Shown: positions 52,260 to 61,841, numbered from the stretch's first letter. The stretch: DNA of 64,000 nucleotides from Tranzscheliella williamsii (GCA_023212725.1 JALBYF010000042.1:107893-171892); one strand, 5' to 3'. A program made the numbers and translations. Notes: generated by a model not told the origin, from the letters alone.

Positions 52260-52504
52260 ATCAGATAAGCACGCCGAGGCTGGCAAGTCTGCGCTCCGTG
52301 GCAGCGGCTTATCAGATCGCGGCTCGGGCGTCTGTGCTGCCCTCTCCCCCGTCCCTGCCGTCCCTGCCTCTGCCCAGCCTGGCGAGACTGCCCGGATCGA
52401 TACGTCAAATTCTTGCCGAGCGTTGCGTGCCCCTGGCGGCGGCTCCCGTCCACTTTCTTCGGGCCAGGGCGCAAGGCACATGGCCGGCCTGCATCTTATC
52501 TGAT
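52260..52504. promoter_or_regulatory. three perfect iron-type GATA sites upstream of the MFS transporter
   Basis: ATCAGATAA at 52260-52268 (+), ATCTGATAA at 52309-52317 (minus strand, read as TTATCAGAT) and ATCAGATAA at 52496-52504 (minus strand, read as TTATCTGAT). They lie 205-449 bases before the transporter ATG. All three match ATCWGATAA exactly. The remaining part of 51915-52708 shows no gene. Confidence 0.78.
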
Positions 52505-52708
52505 GGACTCGCACTGCTGAGCGTTGCCTTGGGTCCGCTTCTTCCTTATAGTCCCTCGTTTTTTTCTTCCGCTCCGTGTAGCATTGCCTCGCTGTCTCGT
52601 TTCGTTTTGTTCGCTTGCTTTTGTAGCGCACAGCTGTGTCGACGTCTGCTCGCTCCACCGCTTTTTTCCTGATCCCTTACTGTATCGATTCGATCCGCTT
52701 GGCCGAGC

Positions 52709-54454
52709 ATGGCATCGCCGCCGGTACTGTTGCAGTCCCAGATGGCGCAAGAGGCGCGCACGCCGGTGGAGACGCCCGAGGCGAAGGACGGTAAGGATCT
52801 GGCGCCATGGGCGGGCGCGGATGCGAGCGCGGGCGATGGCGAGAAGCGCGGCGGGTCGGACGGGTCGTCGCTGTCGCTGTCGGCGGTGGCGGAGGCGGAT
52901 GCGGGCGCGGTGGGCGCGACGTGGCGCCAGCGGGTGCCTGCCATCGCCATAATCCTCTTTCTGACGCTGGGAAGCAACTTTGCCCAGTCGTCGCTCGCGC
53001 CGCTCAAGAGCACCATCAAGAAAGAGATGCCCGGCGTGAACAACGCGCGCTACGGCACCATCGCCTCGGCCGACTCGCTCATCAACGGCGTCCTGCCCAT
53101 CTTCTCCGGCATCGTGATCGACTACTACGGCCCCAGCGTCGCCAGCCTCTGGTCCAGCTCGTTCATCCTGCTCGGCACCCTCCTCCGCGCCGCCGGCGGC
53201 ACCGTAAGCTCCTTCCCCCTGCTCCTCGCAGGCCAGATCCTCTTCGGCTTTGGCTCTACCACCATCGAAACCGCTCAGAGCAAGCTCTACACTCACTGGT
53301 CCCGCGGCTCCGTCTCCGGCGGCGCAGGCTGGATGGGCTTCGTCTACGGCCTCGACATCGCCATGGGCCGCGTCTTTAACCTGATGGGCAAGCTCTCCTC
53401 GATCCCCGTCGCAGACGCCACGGGCAAGTGGTACTGGAGCTTCTGGCTCTCCGCCATCCTCTGCGCCGTCACGCTTCTTCTCAACGTCGCCTACGTGTTT
53501 TTGGAACGCTCGCTCCCCACCCCGATGCGCGTCATCACCGGCCGGCAGATCGCCCGCGAGCAGGCAGCTCACGACGCCCAGGTGACGTCTCTCGCCGAGC
53601 CGCAGTCCGACAAGCCGGCGGTGGAGATGCCCAGGTCAGCCAAATTCCGGCCCTTCTCGCAGCGACACTGGCGCTTCTTCTTGCTGGGGATCGCGGCGAT
53701 ACCGGCGTCGTTCTGGTTGGTGACCATGTCGCAGATCCTGCAGGCGGGCACGGTGAACGCGTACTCCAGCAATCTCGCCGAGATGGTCGAGGTGACGCGC
53801 GGCACGACGCGGCTGACCGCCGGCTATACAAGCTCGCTCGGCCAGGTGATCCCGATCGTGCTGACGCCGGTCGTGGGGCTGGCGTTCGACCTGTTCGGCC
53901 GGCGCATGTACTACGTCTCGCTGACCGGCGCGCTGTGGGTGCTCGTCTTTGCGCTCCTGGGCTTCTCCGACGTCCACCCGCTGGCACCCGTCATCCTCGG
54001 CTCGTTGGCGCTCGCCTGCAACGCGATCCCCTTTATCGCCTCCATCCCGCTCCTCGTCCCCAGCCAGGTCTCTATCGGCACCGCCTTTGGCATCTGGAAG
54101 TCCTTCAACTCGGCCGGCTCCACCATCATGGACGTCTCCACCGGCGCCATCCAGGACCTCACCCCGCGCGGCAAGGGGCAGTACAACAACGTCTTCTACT
54201 TTCTGATCGCGCTCAAGTCGGTCGACGTCCTCTTTGGCCTGGGCTACCATCTCCTCGACCGCACCTACTTTGGCGGCCGTCTGGCGCTCAACGAGCAGCA
54301 GCGCGTCCGTCGCGAGGCGCACGAGTCCGACGCCGACAAGCGCGCCGCCCTCCGCAAGCCCATCCGCGCTTGGACCATCGCCGGCTGCTCGCTCCTCGTC
54401 GCCATGGTCGTTACCTCCTATGTCATCTACATTGTCTACTCCATCGGCACCTGA
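52709..54454 (+). CDS. major facilitator superfamily transporter, MFSD1-like
   Basis: Membrane transporter of 581 residues in one exon. A ~70-residue hydrophilic N-terminus is followed by about 11-12 hydrophobic helices: the first near residue 75 (VPAIAIILFLTLGSNFAQSSLAPL), then NGVLPIFSGIVIDYYGPSVASLW and FPLLLAGQILFGFGSTTIETAQ. A central loop carries RPFSQRHWRFFLLGIAAIPASF, and the last helix is IAGCSLLVAMVVTSYVIYIVYSI. The YGTIASADSLINGVLPIFSG and QSKLYTHWSRG segments recall the MFSD1 branch, which includes lysosomal solute carriers. The substrate is unknown. Three perfect iron-regulator GATA sites upstream and the neighbouring ferric reductase hint at a role under iron limitation. It is convergent with the Zn2Cys6 gene, 137 bases from stop to stop. 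Confidence 0.82.
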   Translation: MASPPVLLQSQMAQEARTPVETPEAKDGKDLAPWAGADASAGDGEKRGGSDGSSLSLSAVAEADAGAVGATWRQRVPAIAIILFLTLGSNFAQSSLAPLKSTIKKEMPGVNNARYGTIASADSLINGVLPIFSGIVIDYYGPSVASLWSSSFILLGTLLRAAGGTVSSFPLLLAGQILFGFGSTTIETAQSKLYTHWSRGSVSGGAGWMGFVYGLDIAMGRVFNLMGKLSSIPVADATGKWYWSFWLSAILCAVTLLLNVAYVFLERSLPTPMRVITGRQIAREQAAHDAQVTSLAEPQSDKPAVEMPRSAKFRPFSQRHWRFFLLGIAAIPASFWLVTMSQILQAGTVNAYSSNLAEMVEVTRGTTRLTAGYTSSLGQVIPIVLTPVVGLAFDLFGRRMYYVSLTGALWVLVFALLGFSDVHPLAPVILGSLALACNAIPFIASIPLLVPSQVSIGTAFGIWKSFNSAGSTIMDVSTGAIQDLTPRGKGQYNNVFYFLIALKSVDVLFGLGYHLLDRTYFGGRLALNEQQRVRREAHESDADKRAALRKPIRAWTIAGCSLLVAMVVTSYVIYIVYSIGT

Positions 54455-54591
54455 CTGCGCCCGCCTTGGTATCCACGCCGGCCTCAGATCTAGGTATTGT
54501 TGTAGCTTACTGTACACCTCACTCGTCACCGTCTCGCAATAGAACAGCGTCGGAGAGTACAAGACGACGGGCAGCGACCGTGATGGCTGTG

Positions 54592-57063
54592 TCAGACGGA
54601 CGTGTAGCTGGTACTGGTGGGGATGCCGCTGCTGCTAGAGTGCTCGTCGCCGCCGATCCAGTCCTGGTCGAACCACTCGGACCAGTCGAGATCGACGCTG
54701 GACTGTATGAGCGCGTCGAGGTCCACGTCGTCGTCCAGGCCGGGTGCGCAGGGCTGGTTCTGCTGCCTCCCTGACGCGTCTCCGGTGGTCGATGGCGTGT
54801 CACAAGCGCCAGCCTTGACTGTTGCCATGCTCGCAGCTGCCGCGGGGCGCGAGGGGTCGGTCGTTGTGCTGGTGGTGGTGGTGTTGGTGGCAGGGGCACG
54901 TTGTGGCACGTACGCCTTCATGGCGGTGACGATCTCTGGTTCGGGCGGGTCCCACTCGACACCCTGCTCAGAGAGCGCCCGCTGGCGGAGCGCATGGGAC
55001 CGCCGCTCCCACGCTACGATGAGCAGCGAGGAGAACATGGCGCCTCGGAACCTGTAATTGGGTTGGGAGAGGGGATCCGCCGGCGGAGAGCCGGCATCGG
55101 GCTTGCAGGGACGCACGTTCGGGCGCCAGATCGCCAAACTGCCGCTCACCGCCGTCCAGCACCGATCGACGAGGGGCCCCAACATGTGCCTGCGCAAAAC
55201 GTCGAGCAGGATCACATACGAGTAGAACGGCAGATGGGAATAGGTGAACCACTGGAACGCGGCAAAACTGGCATCGCTAAAGAGGCTGCTGACGTGTTCG
55301 ATCTGCGTGGCGCAAGCATCCAGAATGGCGGGGTCATGCTCTGGCTTGCGATCGCTGAGATGGACCAAAAGGCGGAGGCGCGCGAGCCACATATGGCCAA
55401 AGTGCAAGCTGTAGCGGGCGACGGTGTTGTTGCTGACATTATCCAGGTAGTCAAAATAGCGCTGACGAATCTGCTGCTCAAAGTGTTGTATCGCTGCGAG
55501 CTTGGCCGAGAGCGAGAAGCGCGCTTTGTTCGAGTGTGCGCTGGATCGCGCCCAAGGCGGATGGAGCTGAAACTGGGTCAACTCGCAGCGCAGCAGAAAG
55601 AACATGCTTTCCGTCTTGGGCGTCCAGGCTGGACTGTGAGCCGGGGCTGGCGCTGGATCTGGGGCATGGGCCGAGGCTCGGGTTGGGACTGACGCTGGGG
55701 CTGAGGCCGAGGCGGGCCAATGTGAGGAAGGCGGCATATCCTGTTCCAGCTCGGCATCGGTGGCATTGCTGGGTAATGCGGCGCTGGTCAGCGAGCTGAA
55801 GGAAGAGGAGGGAACGCCCGCCTTTTCGCTAGCGCGCATGTCCCAGAGGACGGCTTCCCACCAGAAGCGCCTGCATATCTCCTGCTGAAGGTAGGGCTCC
55901 TGCTTGGGGCGGCAGTGGAGAGAGCATCGCAGGCCCATACGGACAGCAATACCGAAAAAGTTAGCAGCCGTCCTGGGGTCCACATCTCGAATCAGGGAGA
56001 GCAAATAGAGCAAGTAGGCCTGTAGAACCGAGAGATCGGAAGACCGCCATACGCGGGCCCTAGAGAGGGCTGTCTGAGCGTTGCGGCGGAGGCGTTCGGA
56101 AACGATATCTTTCTCCTTGTGAAAAAGGCGCTGGCATTCGAGATCGGAGAGAGAAAGAAAAGCCAGGTTATACATGCAGAAGAGGAGAGCATGGTCTGCG
56201 GCGGTGGCGGCGGCCATGTTGGCTGTGATGTCGCAGAGGCGAGAGTAAAGGCTGGGCATGTGGAGAATCTTGACAAAGGGATGGACATTGTGCTGATAGA
56301 CATGGGCGAGACGAAAGATGAGGCTGGTTTCGGGATGGTCCAAGGGCTGCCCAGGAATGTGATCATCAAAATTGAGAAAGCGCGAGCCGTCGTCCGGAAA
56401 CATGGCGTCGAGGTGCTTGTAGATGACAAAGGAAGAGGATAGATGCTGAACGGGGGTAGCGGTGGACGTGGGCCTAGGTTCTGCCAGTGTTTCCAGGATC
56501 GTCTCGATGTGATTGACATCTGGATCGAGCAGATGCGGGTGCTGTACCGAAGCAGGCAACTGTGGTTGACTGTCAACCAAGGGGGGTGGAGAGGTGCTCA
56601 ACGAGGTGTCCGCATGGGTGCTAGCGGATGAAGAGGAGGCACAGAGTTTACGACGACGCTTGAAGGGACTGGCGTCTTGGCTGTCAGACTGATGCGAGGG
56701 GTGGCGACCATGTAGCGGCGAGGGTGGGTCAATGTCACAATGCGGCTGCTGGTCCGGATCGATATCGAGGGAGCGGAAGATGGACTGGTATCTTCGGATG
56801 CGTGCCAGCAGCTCTGCTTCGGGGAAACGCTTCTTGCGGGTCTTGTTGGGGGGTATATCAGAAGGGCGGCATGTAACGCCGCGCTGCACACAAGTCGAGC
56901 AGGGCATCTCCCTATCGCACTTGACTTTGCGCGCCTGGCACTCGGCGCACGAGAGGCGCTGCGGGACATTAGCTTTCCTACCAGTGGCGGGTGTGTCAGG
57001 AGTGGTCACCGATACCACGGCGTCTGACTGCCTTGAGGGAGGCGAGCGATCTTGGTCAGTCAT
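54592..57063 (-). CDS. Zn2Cys6 fungal transcription factor
   Basis: Nuclear DNA-binding regulator, single exon, 823 residues. The Zn2Cys6 cluster is at C39, C42, C49, C55, C58 and C65 (CX2CX6CX5CX2CX6C), followed by a basic linker (NKTRKKRFPEAELLARIRRYQSIF) that is probably the dimerisation helix. The fungal-specific middle homology domain runs from about 250 to 480 (LIFRLAHVYQHNVHPFVKILHMPSLY, YLLYLLSLIRDVDPRTAANFFGIAVRMGLRCSLH, CRRFWWEAVLWDMRASEKAG). An Ala/Pro repeat (SASAPASVPTRASAHAPDPAPAPAHSP) interrupts the domain. The tail is acidic and ends DLDWSEWFDQDWIGGDEHSSSS, a plausible activation domain. It is divergent from the DHA2 transporter 666 bases away, a classic regulator-target arrangement. 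Confidence 0.92.
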   Translation of the reverse strand: MTDQDRSPPSRQSDAVVSVTTPDTPATGRKANVPQRLSCAECQARKVKCDREMPCSTCVQRGVTCRPSDIPPNKTRKKRFPEAELLARIRRYQSIFRSLDIDPDQQPHCDIDPPSPLHGRHPSHQSDSQDASPFKRRRKLCASSSSASTHADTSLSTSPPPLVDSQPQLPASVQHPHLLDPDVNHIETILETLAEPRPTSTATPVQHLSSSFVIYKHLDAMFPDDGSRFLNFDDHIPGQPLDHPETSLIFRLAHVYQHNVHPFVKILHMPSLYSRLCDITANMAAATAADHALLFCMYNLAFLSLSDLECQRLFHKEKDIVSERLRRNAQTALSRARVWRSSDLSVLQAYLLYLLSLIRDVDPRTAANFFGIAVRMGLRCSLHCRPKQEPYLQQEICRRFWWEAVLWDMRASEKAGVPSSSFSSLTSAALPSNATDAELEQDMPPSSHWPASASAPASVPTRASAHAPDPAPAPAHSPAWTPKTESMFFLLRCELTQFQLHPPWARSSAHSNKARFSLSAKLAAIQHFEQQIRQRYFDYLDNVSNNTVARYSLHFGHMWLARLRLLVHLSDRKPEHDPAILDACATQIEHVSSLFSDASFAAFQWFTYSHLPFYSYVILLDVLRRHMLGPLVDRCWTAVSGSLAIWRPNVRPCKPDAGSPPADPLSQPNYRFRGAMFSSLLIVAWERRSHALRQRALSEQGVEWDPPEPEIVTAMKAYVPQRAPATNTTTTSTTTDPSRPAAAASMATVKAGACDTPSTTGDASGRQQNQPCAPGLDDDVDLDALIQSSVDLDWSEWFDQDWIGGDEHSSSSGIPTSTSYTSV

Positions 57064-57729
57064 GGCTCGGCGGGCTGCACCTTACCTCGAAAGGGGCGGC
57101 GATGGCAGTGGAACGTGTGGCTGGAGCGGCTGCTATCGACGACGTTGATGGTCTCGGTGGGAAGGAGGCCAACGGGGACAACCCTGGCCGAGCTTTTCAG
57201 TGATCCTTACCGGCGGCATTGCGTATTGACCCAGGGGATTGGCGGCTGGATGGCAAGCAGACGAGCAGCAGCTCGTTGGCACAACTGAGCAGCGACAGCG
57301 ACGACGCACCATACACATCGCACCATTCAAGCGGCCGAAAGATCCGTCCGAATCGACCCTCCGCTTTGTCATTCCGCCTCACCCATTTTTGCAGACTGTC
57401 AGATCGAACGCGTCGGGCGATAGTTGTGTCCGAGCTGATTTGGTGCGTAAGAGCGCGTTGGCAGTGCGTTCGGAAACTGGATTCGTCCGAACCGCCGCCC
57501 GCCTTTGCTGCTCACACCCCGCCGCTATGGCGACACAGTGCCTTGCGCCTCTGCATCAGGCTGTCCGCTCGCAACAGCGACGGTGGCAGCATCGTTGGAT
57601 CTTGTGTATATAAGTCGCGGAACTCCTACCCTTGCCACCTCCTGACCGTTACTCATTCAGGTCTTGACACGCGGTTGCCTCCCATACGCCACAGATATCC
57701 CACTTCCTGCCACCACCGCAGCCGCGACG
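57064..57729. promoter_or_regulatory. divergent promoter between Zn2Cys6 factor and DHA2 transporter
   Basis: 666 bases without a gene. It holds a 7-base inverted repeat, GTTCGGA (57468-57474) and TCCGAAC (57486-57492), that frames CGG-N13-CCG at 57471-57489, the kind of paired triplet Zn2Cys6 dimers bind. A TATATAA box lies at 57607-57613, 117 bases before the transporter ATG. Binding by the neighbouring factor is inferred. Confidence 0.6.
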
Positions 57730-59502
57730 ATGACGTCCACAGCCACGACCCTCCGCTCGGCGGATGCTTCCATTCCCGTGAGAAGTGCAGTGCATAGTTA
57801 TGCCAACTCCAAGGCCACCTCTACCGATACACTGAGCACGGCTACCAAGCAGCAAGGTTCGGTCCCTCTCAACGAGGGGCGGTCAGCAGCGGACATTAAT
57901 CAAGAGCAGCCGCTCTCCGGGTCCAAAACATTGCTGATGCTCTTCATGCTAACACTGACCATGTTCCTGGTCGCTCTGGACAAGACCATATTGGGTGTAG
58001 CCATCCCGACGATTACGGATGAATTCCATTCGCTCGACGACATCGGATGGTACGGATCGGCGTACATGCTGACCAATGCCTCGCTCCAACTGGTTTTCGG
58101 CCGCATTTACCAGTGTAATCCGACCAAGCCTGTTTTCATCGCTTCCGTTCTGGTCTTCGAGGTGGGCTCGGCAGTTTGTGGAGCCGCACCGAGCTCGATA
58201 GCGCTCATCTTGGGCAGAGCGATTGCAGGCGCAGGTGCGGCGGGTATTCTCAACGGCATGATTTCCATCATGATGGCCATTCTACCACTTCACAAGCGCC
58301 CCATGGCCCAGGCCGCGTTTGGTGCTGTCTTTGGCGTGGCTTCTGCCTTAGGACCCCTCCTGGGAGGCGTCTTCACCGACAAGCTCTCCTGGCGCTGGTG
58401 TTTCTACATCAACCTGCCCTTTGCTGCCGTTGCTCTCCTGCCTGTCATCTTTTTCTTTGACGGCAAAAATACGGCCGATCGCGGAAAGAAGAAGGTCTCC
58501 ATGGTCGATCAGCTGCGTCGCCTCGATCCTGTCGGCACTGTCCTGATCATCGCTTGCGTTATTTGCCTCGTCCTGGCACTCCAGTACGGCGGCACGACCT
58601 ACGCCTGGCGGTCGGCACCCGTCATCGCGCTCCTGGTCGTCTTCTCCGTAACCTTGCTCGCCTTTGTAGGATGGCAGATCCGGCTTCAAGACGGCGCGCT
58701 TCTACCGCCCAAGATTTTCCTAGAGCGTTCCGTGCTGGGCTCGTTCTGGTACATGTTTTTGCTCAGCTCGTCGATGACGGTGATGGTCTACTACATCCCG
58801 ACCTGGTTCCAGGTGGTTCAGGCGGTTCCAGTCCTGGAAAGCAGCTACCGGACCTTGCCTAGCATCTTGACACTCGTCGTGTCCAGTATCATGACGGGCG
58901 TAGTCACCAAAGTGACCGGCTATTATGCACCGCCACTGCTGCTGCCGCCAATCCTGGGCTCGATCGGCGCAGGTCTGATGACCAGCTGGTCTACATCAAC
59001 CACGGAGGGGGCATGGATCGGCTACCAGATCATTTACGGCGCTGGACTTGGTGCTGGACTGACGGGTGCATCGCTGGCGGTCCAAGCTGTGCTGCCCAAG
59101 GCTGACGCCTCAATTGGAATCGCGGCACTCTTCTTCGGACGAGAGATTGGGGGTGCCATCTTTGTGTCGGTTGCACAGAACTTGCTACGAACCAAGCTGA
59201 GCGAAGGGCTACAGAGCATACCCGAAGTCAAGGACCAGGCCAATCAACTTATCCAGCTGGGTGCTACCGAGATCCGAGGTGCGGTGGCAGGTTACGGCGA
59301 CCGCGTGCTGATGGACGTGGTTGAGGCCTTCAACACGGCGCTGAAAGACGTTTGGTACCTTGCCCTGGGGTTGACGTGCGCAATGATCTTGCCTTTCTTG
59401 CTAATCAAGTGGATCAAACTGGAGAAGCCTCAACAGGGCAACGGCGACAAGCAGAAAGCTGCCGAACTGGGCGAAGCACAGCAGCAGAAGCAGGACGCTT
59501 GA
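57730..59502 (+). CDS. DHA2-family MFS efflux transporter (14 helices)
   Basis: Drug:H+ antiporter-2 type plasma-membrane exporter, 590 residues from the ATG at 57730 (MTSTATTLRSADASIP); the frame upstream begins at a TTG and is leader. The N-terminal ~70 residues are hydrophilic. The DHA2 helix-1 motif LDKTILGVAIPTI is present, followed by DDIGWYGSAYML in helix 2, and the antiporter motif C region (GAVFGVASALGPLLGGVFTDKLSWRWCFYINLP). Helix 5 carries GRAIAGAGAAGILNG. About 14 helices can be counted. A Lys/Gln-rich cytosolic tail closes the protein. Its divergent Zn2Cys6 neighbour is the likely regulator. The exported compound is unknown; no biosynthetic genes lie nearby. Confidence 0.92.
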   Translation: MTSTATTLRSADASIPVRSAVHSYANSKATSTDTLSTATKQQGSVPLNEGRSAADINQEQPLSGSKTLLMLFMLTLTMFLVALDKTILGVAIPTITDEFHSLDDIGWYGSAYMLTNASLQLVFGRIYQCNPTKPVFIASVLVFEVGSAVCGAAPSSIALILGRAIAGAGAAGILNGMISIMMAILPLHKRPMAQAAFGAVFGVASALGPLLGGVFTDKLSWRWCFYINLPFAAVALLPVIFFFDGKNTADRGKKKVSMVDQLRRLDPVGTVLIIACVICLVLALQYGGTTYAWRSAPVIALLVVFSVTLLAFVGWQIRLQDGALLPPKIFLERSVLGSFWYMFLLSSSMTVMVYYIPTWFQVVQAVPVLESSYRTLPSILTLVVSSIMTGVVTKVTGYYAPPLLLPPILGSIGAGLMTSWSTSTTEGAWIGYQIIYGAGLGAGLTGASLAVQAVLPKADASIGIAALFFGREIGGAIFVSVAQNLLRTKLSEGLQSIPEVKDQANQLIQLGATEIRGAVAGYGDRVLMDVVEAFNTALKDVWYLALGLTCAMILPFLLIKWIKLEKPQQGNGDKQKAAELGEAQQQKQDA

Positions 59503-59678
59503 GCTGCGTACAAGCCACTGCCCTCCCCCTACACCCCGGATTACATAGTCGCCAATAATTTGAAATAGAGCTGTAGAATGTGGCAGATCGCCATCGCGGT
59601 TGGTTGTGTCAGCTTGTATGGTTCATGCAATGTGCCGAGTTGCCACAGATGTGAGGGCGAGAAGGTTATGGGAGATGT

Positions 59679-60089
59679 CTAGCGCTGTCGAGTGCCGCGT
59701 AGCTTGTTGGTAGCGGTGTCCGAGGAGGCGCTGGCCAGCGTCATCTGTCCCTCCATCTGGCGGAGGAAGCGATGGCCCTGCATCAAGAGATCCTTGATGT
59801 GGTTCAGATCCGTCTCATTGCGAAAGCGTTGCAGATCGTCGCGGAACCACTGAATGGCTTCCCATCTTGCGGGCGGGTTGTGTATCTCTGCAGCAGCGGC
59901 AGCAAAGCGAAAACAGCTTAGCTATGGAAGCGGATAGCGACTACACTGACCGAGCAGTTACTCACCTCTAGTAGCGCGGACATACTTTCGGTAGAGCGAA
60001 AGCGTCTTTGAGCGCATAAGGAAATGTTCCAAGGTGAGCTTGCCAGTCTTCAAGTCGGCTCTAGCCAGCAAACGTATTGATGTGATCAT
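59679..60089 (-). CDS. LYR-motif protein, LYRM2-like
   Basis: Small mitochondrial LYR protein; human LYRM2 is linked to respiratory complex I. Two exons: complement(59679..59887, 59966..60089), 110 residues, with a 78-nt GTGAGT...CTGCAG intron splitting a Glu codon. Each exon is under 70 codons, so the gene is easy to overlook. The product starts MITSIRLLARADLKTGKLT (basic, presequence-like). LEHFLMRSKTLSLYRKYVRATR holds the LYR-type triplet as L-Y-R. WFRDDLQRFRNETD gives the downstream Phe/Arg pair, and DLLMQGHRFLRQMEGQM matches the LYRM2 third helix. An in-frame TGA precedes the ATG. The assignment to LYRM2 rather than another LYR protein rests on helix spacing and the short C-terminus. Confidence 0.82.
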
Positions 60090-60194
60090 AGCCGGATAGA
60101 AGCGTAGAGATGGAGATGCTACGGGTCACTGGGTCAGACGTGAGTAGGAAGGGAGTGTGAGTATGTCGCAGTCATAATTGAGGTAAGTCAGCGT

Positions 60195-60295
60195 CCTTCC
60201 TGCTTAGTATCCCGATGTTTTTATTCTTCCTGCTTTACTTCCCGATGCCTTTGGTCTTTGTGCTTCATTTCCCGATGCCTTTCTTCCCGATGACT
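60195..60295. repeat. imperfect tandem repeat around TTCCCGATG
   Basis: The word TCCCGATG recurs four times at about 60210, 60239, 60269 and 60286, each preceded by a pyrimidine-rich stretch (TTCCTGCTTTACTTCCCGATG in the second copy, shortened here). Unit length is about 30 bases and there are about 3.5 copies. The rest of 60090-60653 is intergenic without a supported gene. A short minus frame (MTFIVACAG, near 60495) with a GTAAGA donor was considered but not joined to anything. Confidence 0.6.
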
Positions 60296-60653
60296 TCTTG
60301 CTTCTGCTTCGGTGTATGATTTGACCGAGTCATTGTTAGACTTTTCCGTACCAACCTCAACCGCATCCCACTATCTCCTCGCGAGCAGTGATATTTATCC
60401 TCTCGCCCAGCTGCTCCGCGTTATGGACGGGATTGGTAGGAGCACAAGTAGGGTTGTGCGATGACCTCCTTCTTACCGGCACAAGCGACAATGAACGTCA
60501 TGCTCAGCTGCGCCGTCCGGCTTCGCAGCATCGATGGTGCTCCCCGTAGAAACGACACAGATTGCACAGCCTTCTCGCAGGTAGTCCGAGGTAAAAGTAA
60601 GGCACATAGTTAAGTGAACAGACGAGGGGGCAAGCAGGGCGCTGCGTGAAAGA

Positions 60654-61841
60654 TTAGACAACCGACGCCATGGCAGCCTCTATGAACAGCTTGGCCTCGT
60701 TCTCTGCGCGTTGAAACACGGTGACTGCGTCCTTAAGCCTTCTGTCGGTCTCGGGGTCGGCTGCGATGGCCTGGCTGAGCAGCTCCGCGTTGTTGGCCAG
60801 GTAGTCGACATCCAGCTCAGGAGCCTCAGCGATGCCGTCGGCGCGAAGCGGGTCTATCGAGAGCAGCGGCTGAGCCGCGGCGGGAAGCGGAGTACTGTAG
60901 TCCTTGGCCGGGCGGTACACCTTGGCACCGGGTACGGCAATGGGCGGCGCGGTCAGCTCGCACATCTGCACAAGCAGCGGCGCAAGGATGGTGGCCTGCT
61001 GCGACCCCAGCGTGGCCATGGCCATCACCTCGTTCAGCGCAACAAAACTCGCCGATTTGATCACGGGCGGCGTCAGCTTGGGCGCTAGGGCGCGATAGGC
61101 CTCGTAGATCTGCGCCATGCGAGGCGCCATGGGATGCTGCAACGCATCCTCGTACACCTGCAGCTCCCCTGGCTCTGCAAAGTGCGCAAGAATCTCGTTG
61201 AAATACGGCGAGATGTACAGGCATCCCGCCTGCGCAGCAGCAATCGCCTGCGGAAGCCCAAACAGCCCAGTTCCGAGCGTGCGGATGCCCTCCTCCGCAA
61301 GTATCTTGGCCGCCAGTAGCCCCGGCCCTGTAGAGAGGATCTTGATGCAGAAGCGCTCCTTGCCGATCCCGACGGCAGCGAACTCCGCAGCGTAGGCACG
61401 TGCATGTGCTACGGTGGCAGCCGTGTCATAGGCGTGTGCAGGACTCGTCTGTAGAAGCACCCTTCCCGAGATGTTGGGCAAATTTCGTGCGCAGAGCAGA
61501 ACGCTCTACAGCCATGCACAAGAGGGACCAACGAAAAGAAAATGAGTCTACGCTCTCACCTTTCCGCTGACACAGAAGGTTACAAGGTCCCTTGCACTTA
61601 CGACTCGATCAAGAACGGCGAGCGAGTTAGCTCCTGTGCTCTGAGCGATGGCCTGCTGGAGCAGCGCTTGGCTAGATGGAAGCTTGAGGGCATCGGCCAC
61701 GATGAACTGGTTAGAGGTCATGTCATTGGGCTGGACACCAAGCGCAATGAGTTGTTGCGTCAGCTCAACATCGAGTGTGTCGACGTCGATATCGAGCTGT
61801 GCAGCAGCATTGACGATCAGGGGTACAGTCGAAGCCGTCAT
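60654..61841 (-). CDS. transaldolase-family protein (class I aldolase fold)
   Basis: Sugar-phosphate transaldolase or fructose-6-phosphate aldolase-like enzyme. Two exons: complement(60654..61505, 61602..61841), 363 residues, joined in phase 0 by a 96-nt intron (GTAAGT donor, CTGTAG acceptor). The probable Schiff-base lysine is K135 in CIKILSTGPG. The (beta/alpha)8 pattern is visible: SNQFIVADALKLP, ISGRVLLQTSP, GIRTLGTGLFGLPQAIAAAQAG, YISPYFNEILAHF, PVIKSASFVALNEV, and a long C-terminal helix. It is not the standard Tal1 sequence; the IKxxxT lysine motif appears here as IKILST. Paired divergently with mannose-6-phosphate isomerase (285 bases between starts). Its substrate is inferred from the fold. 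Confidence 0.83.

Noticed and set aside
60473..60510. MTFIVACAG with a GTAAGA donor as a first exon of the LYRM2-like gene
   Set aside because: The LYRM2-like exon has its own ATG with an in-frame stop before it, and no acceptor in the right phase was found to join the two.
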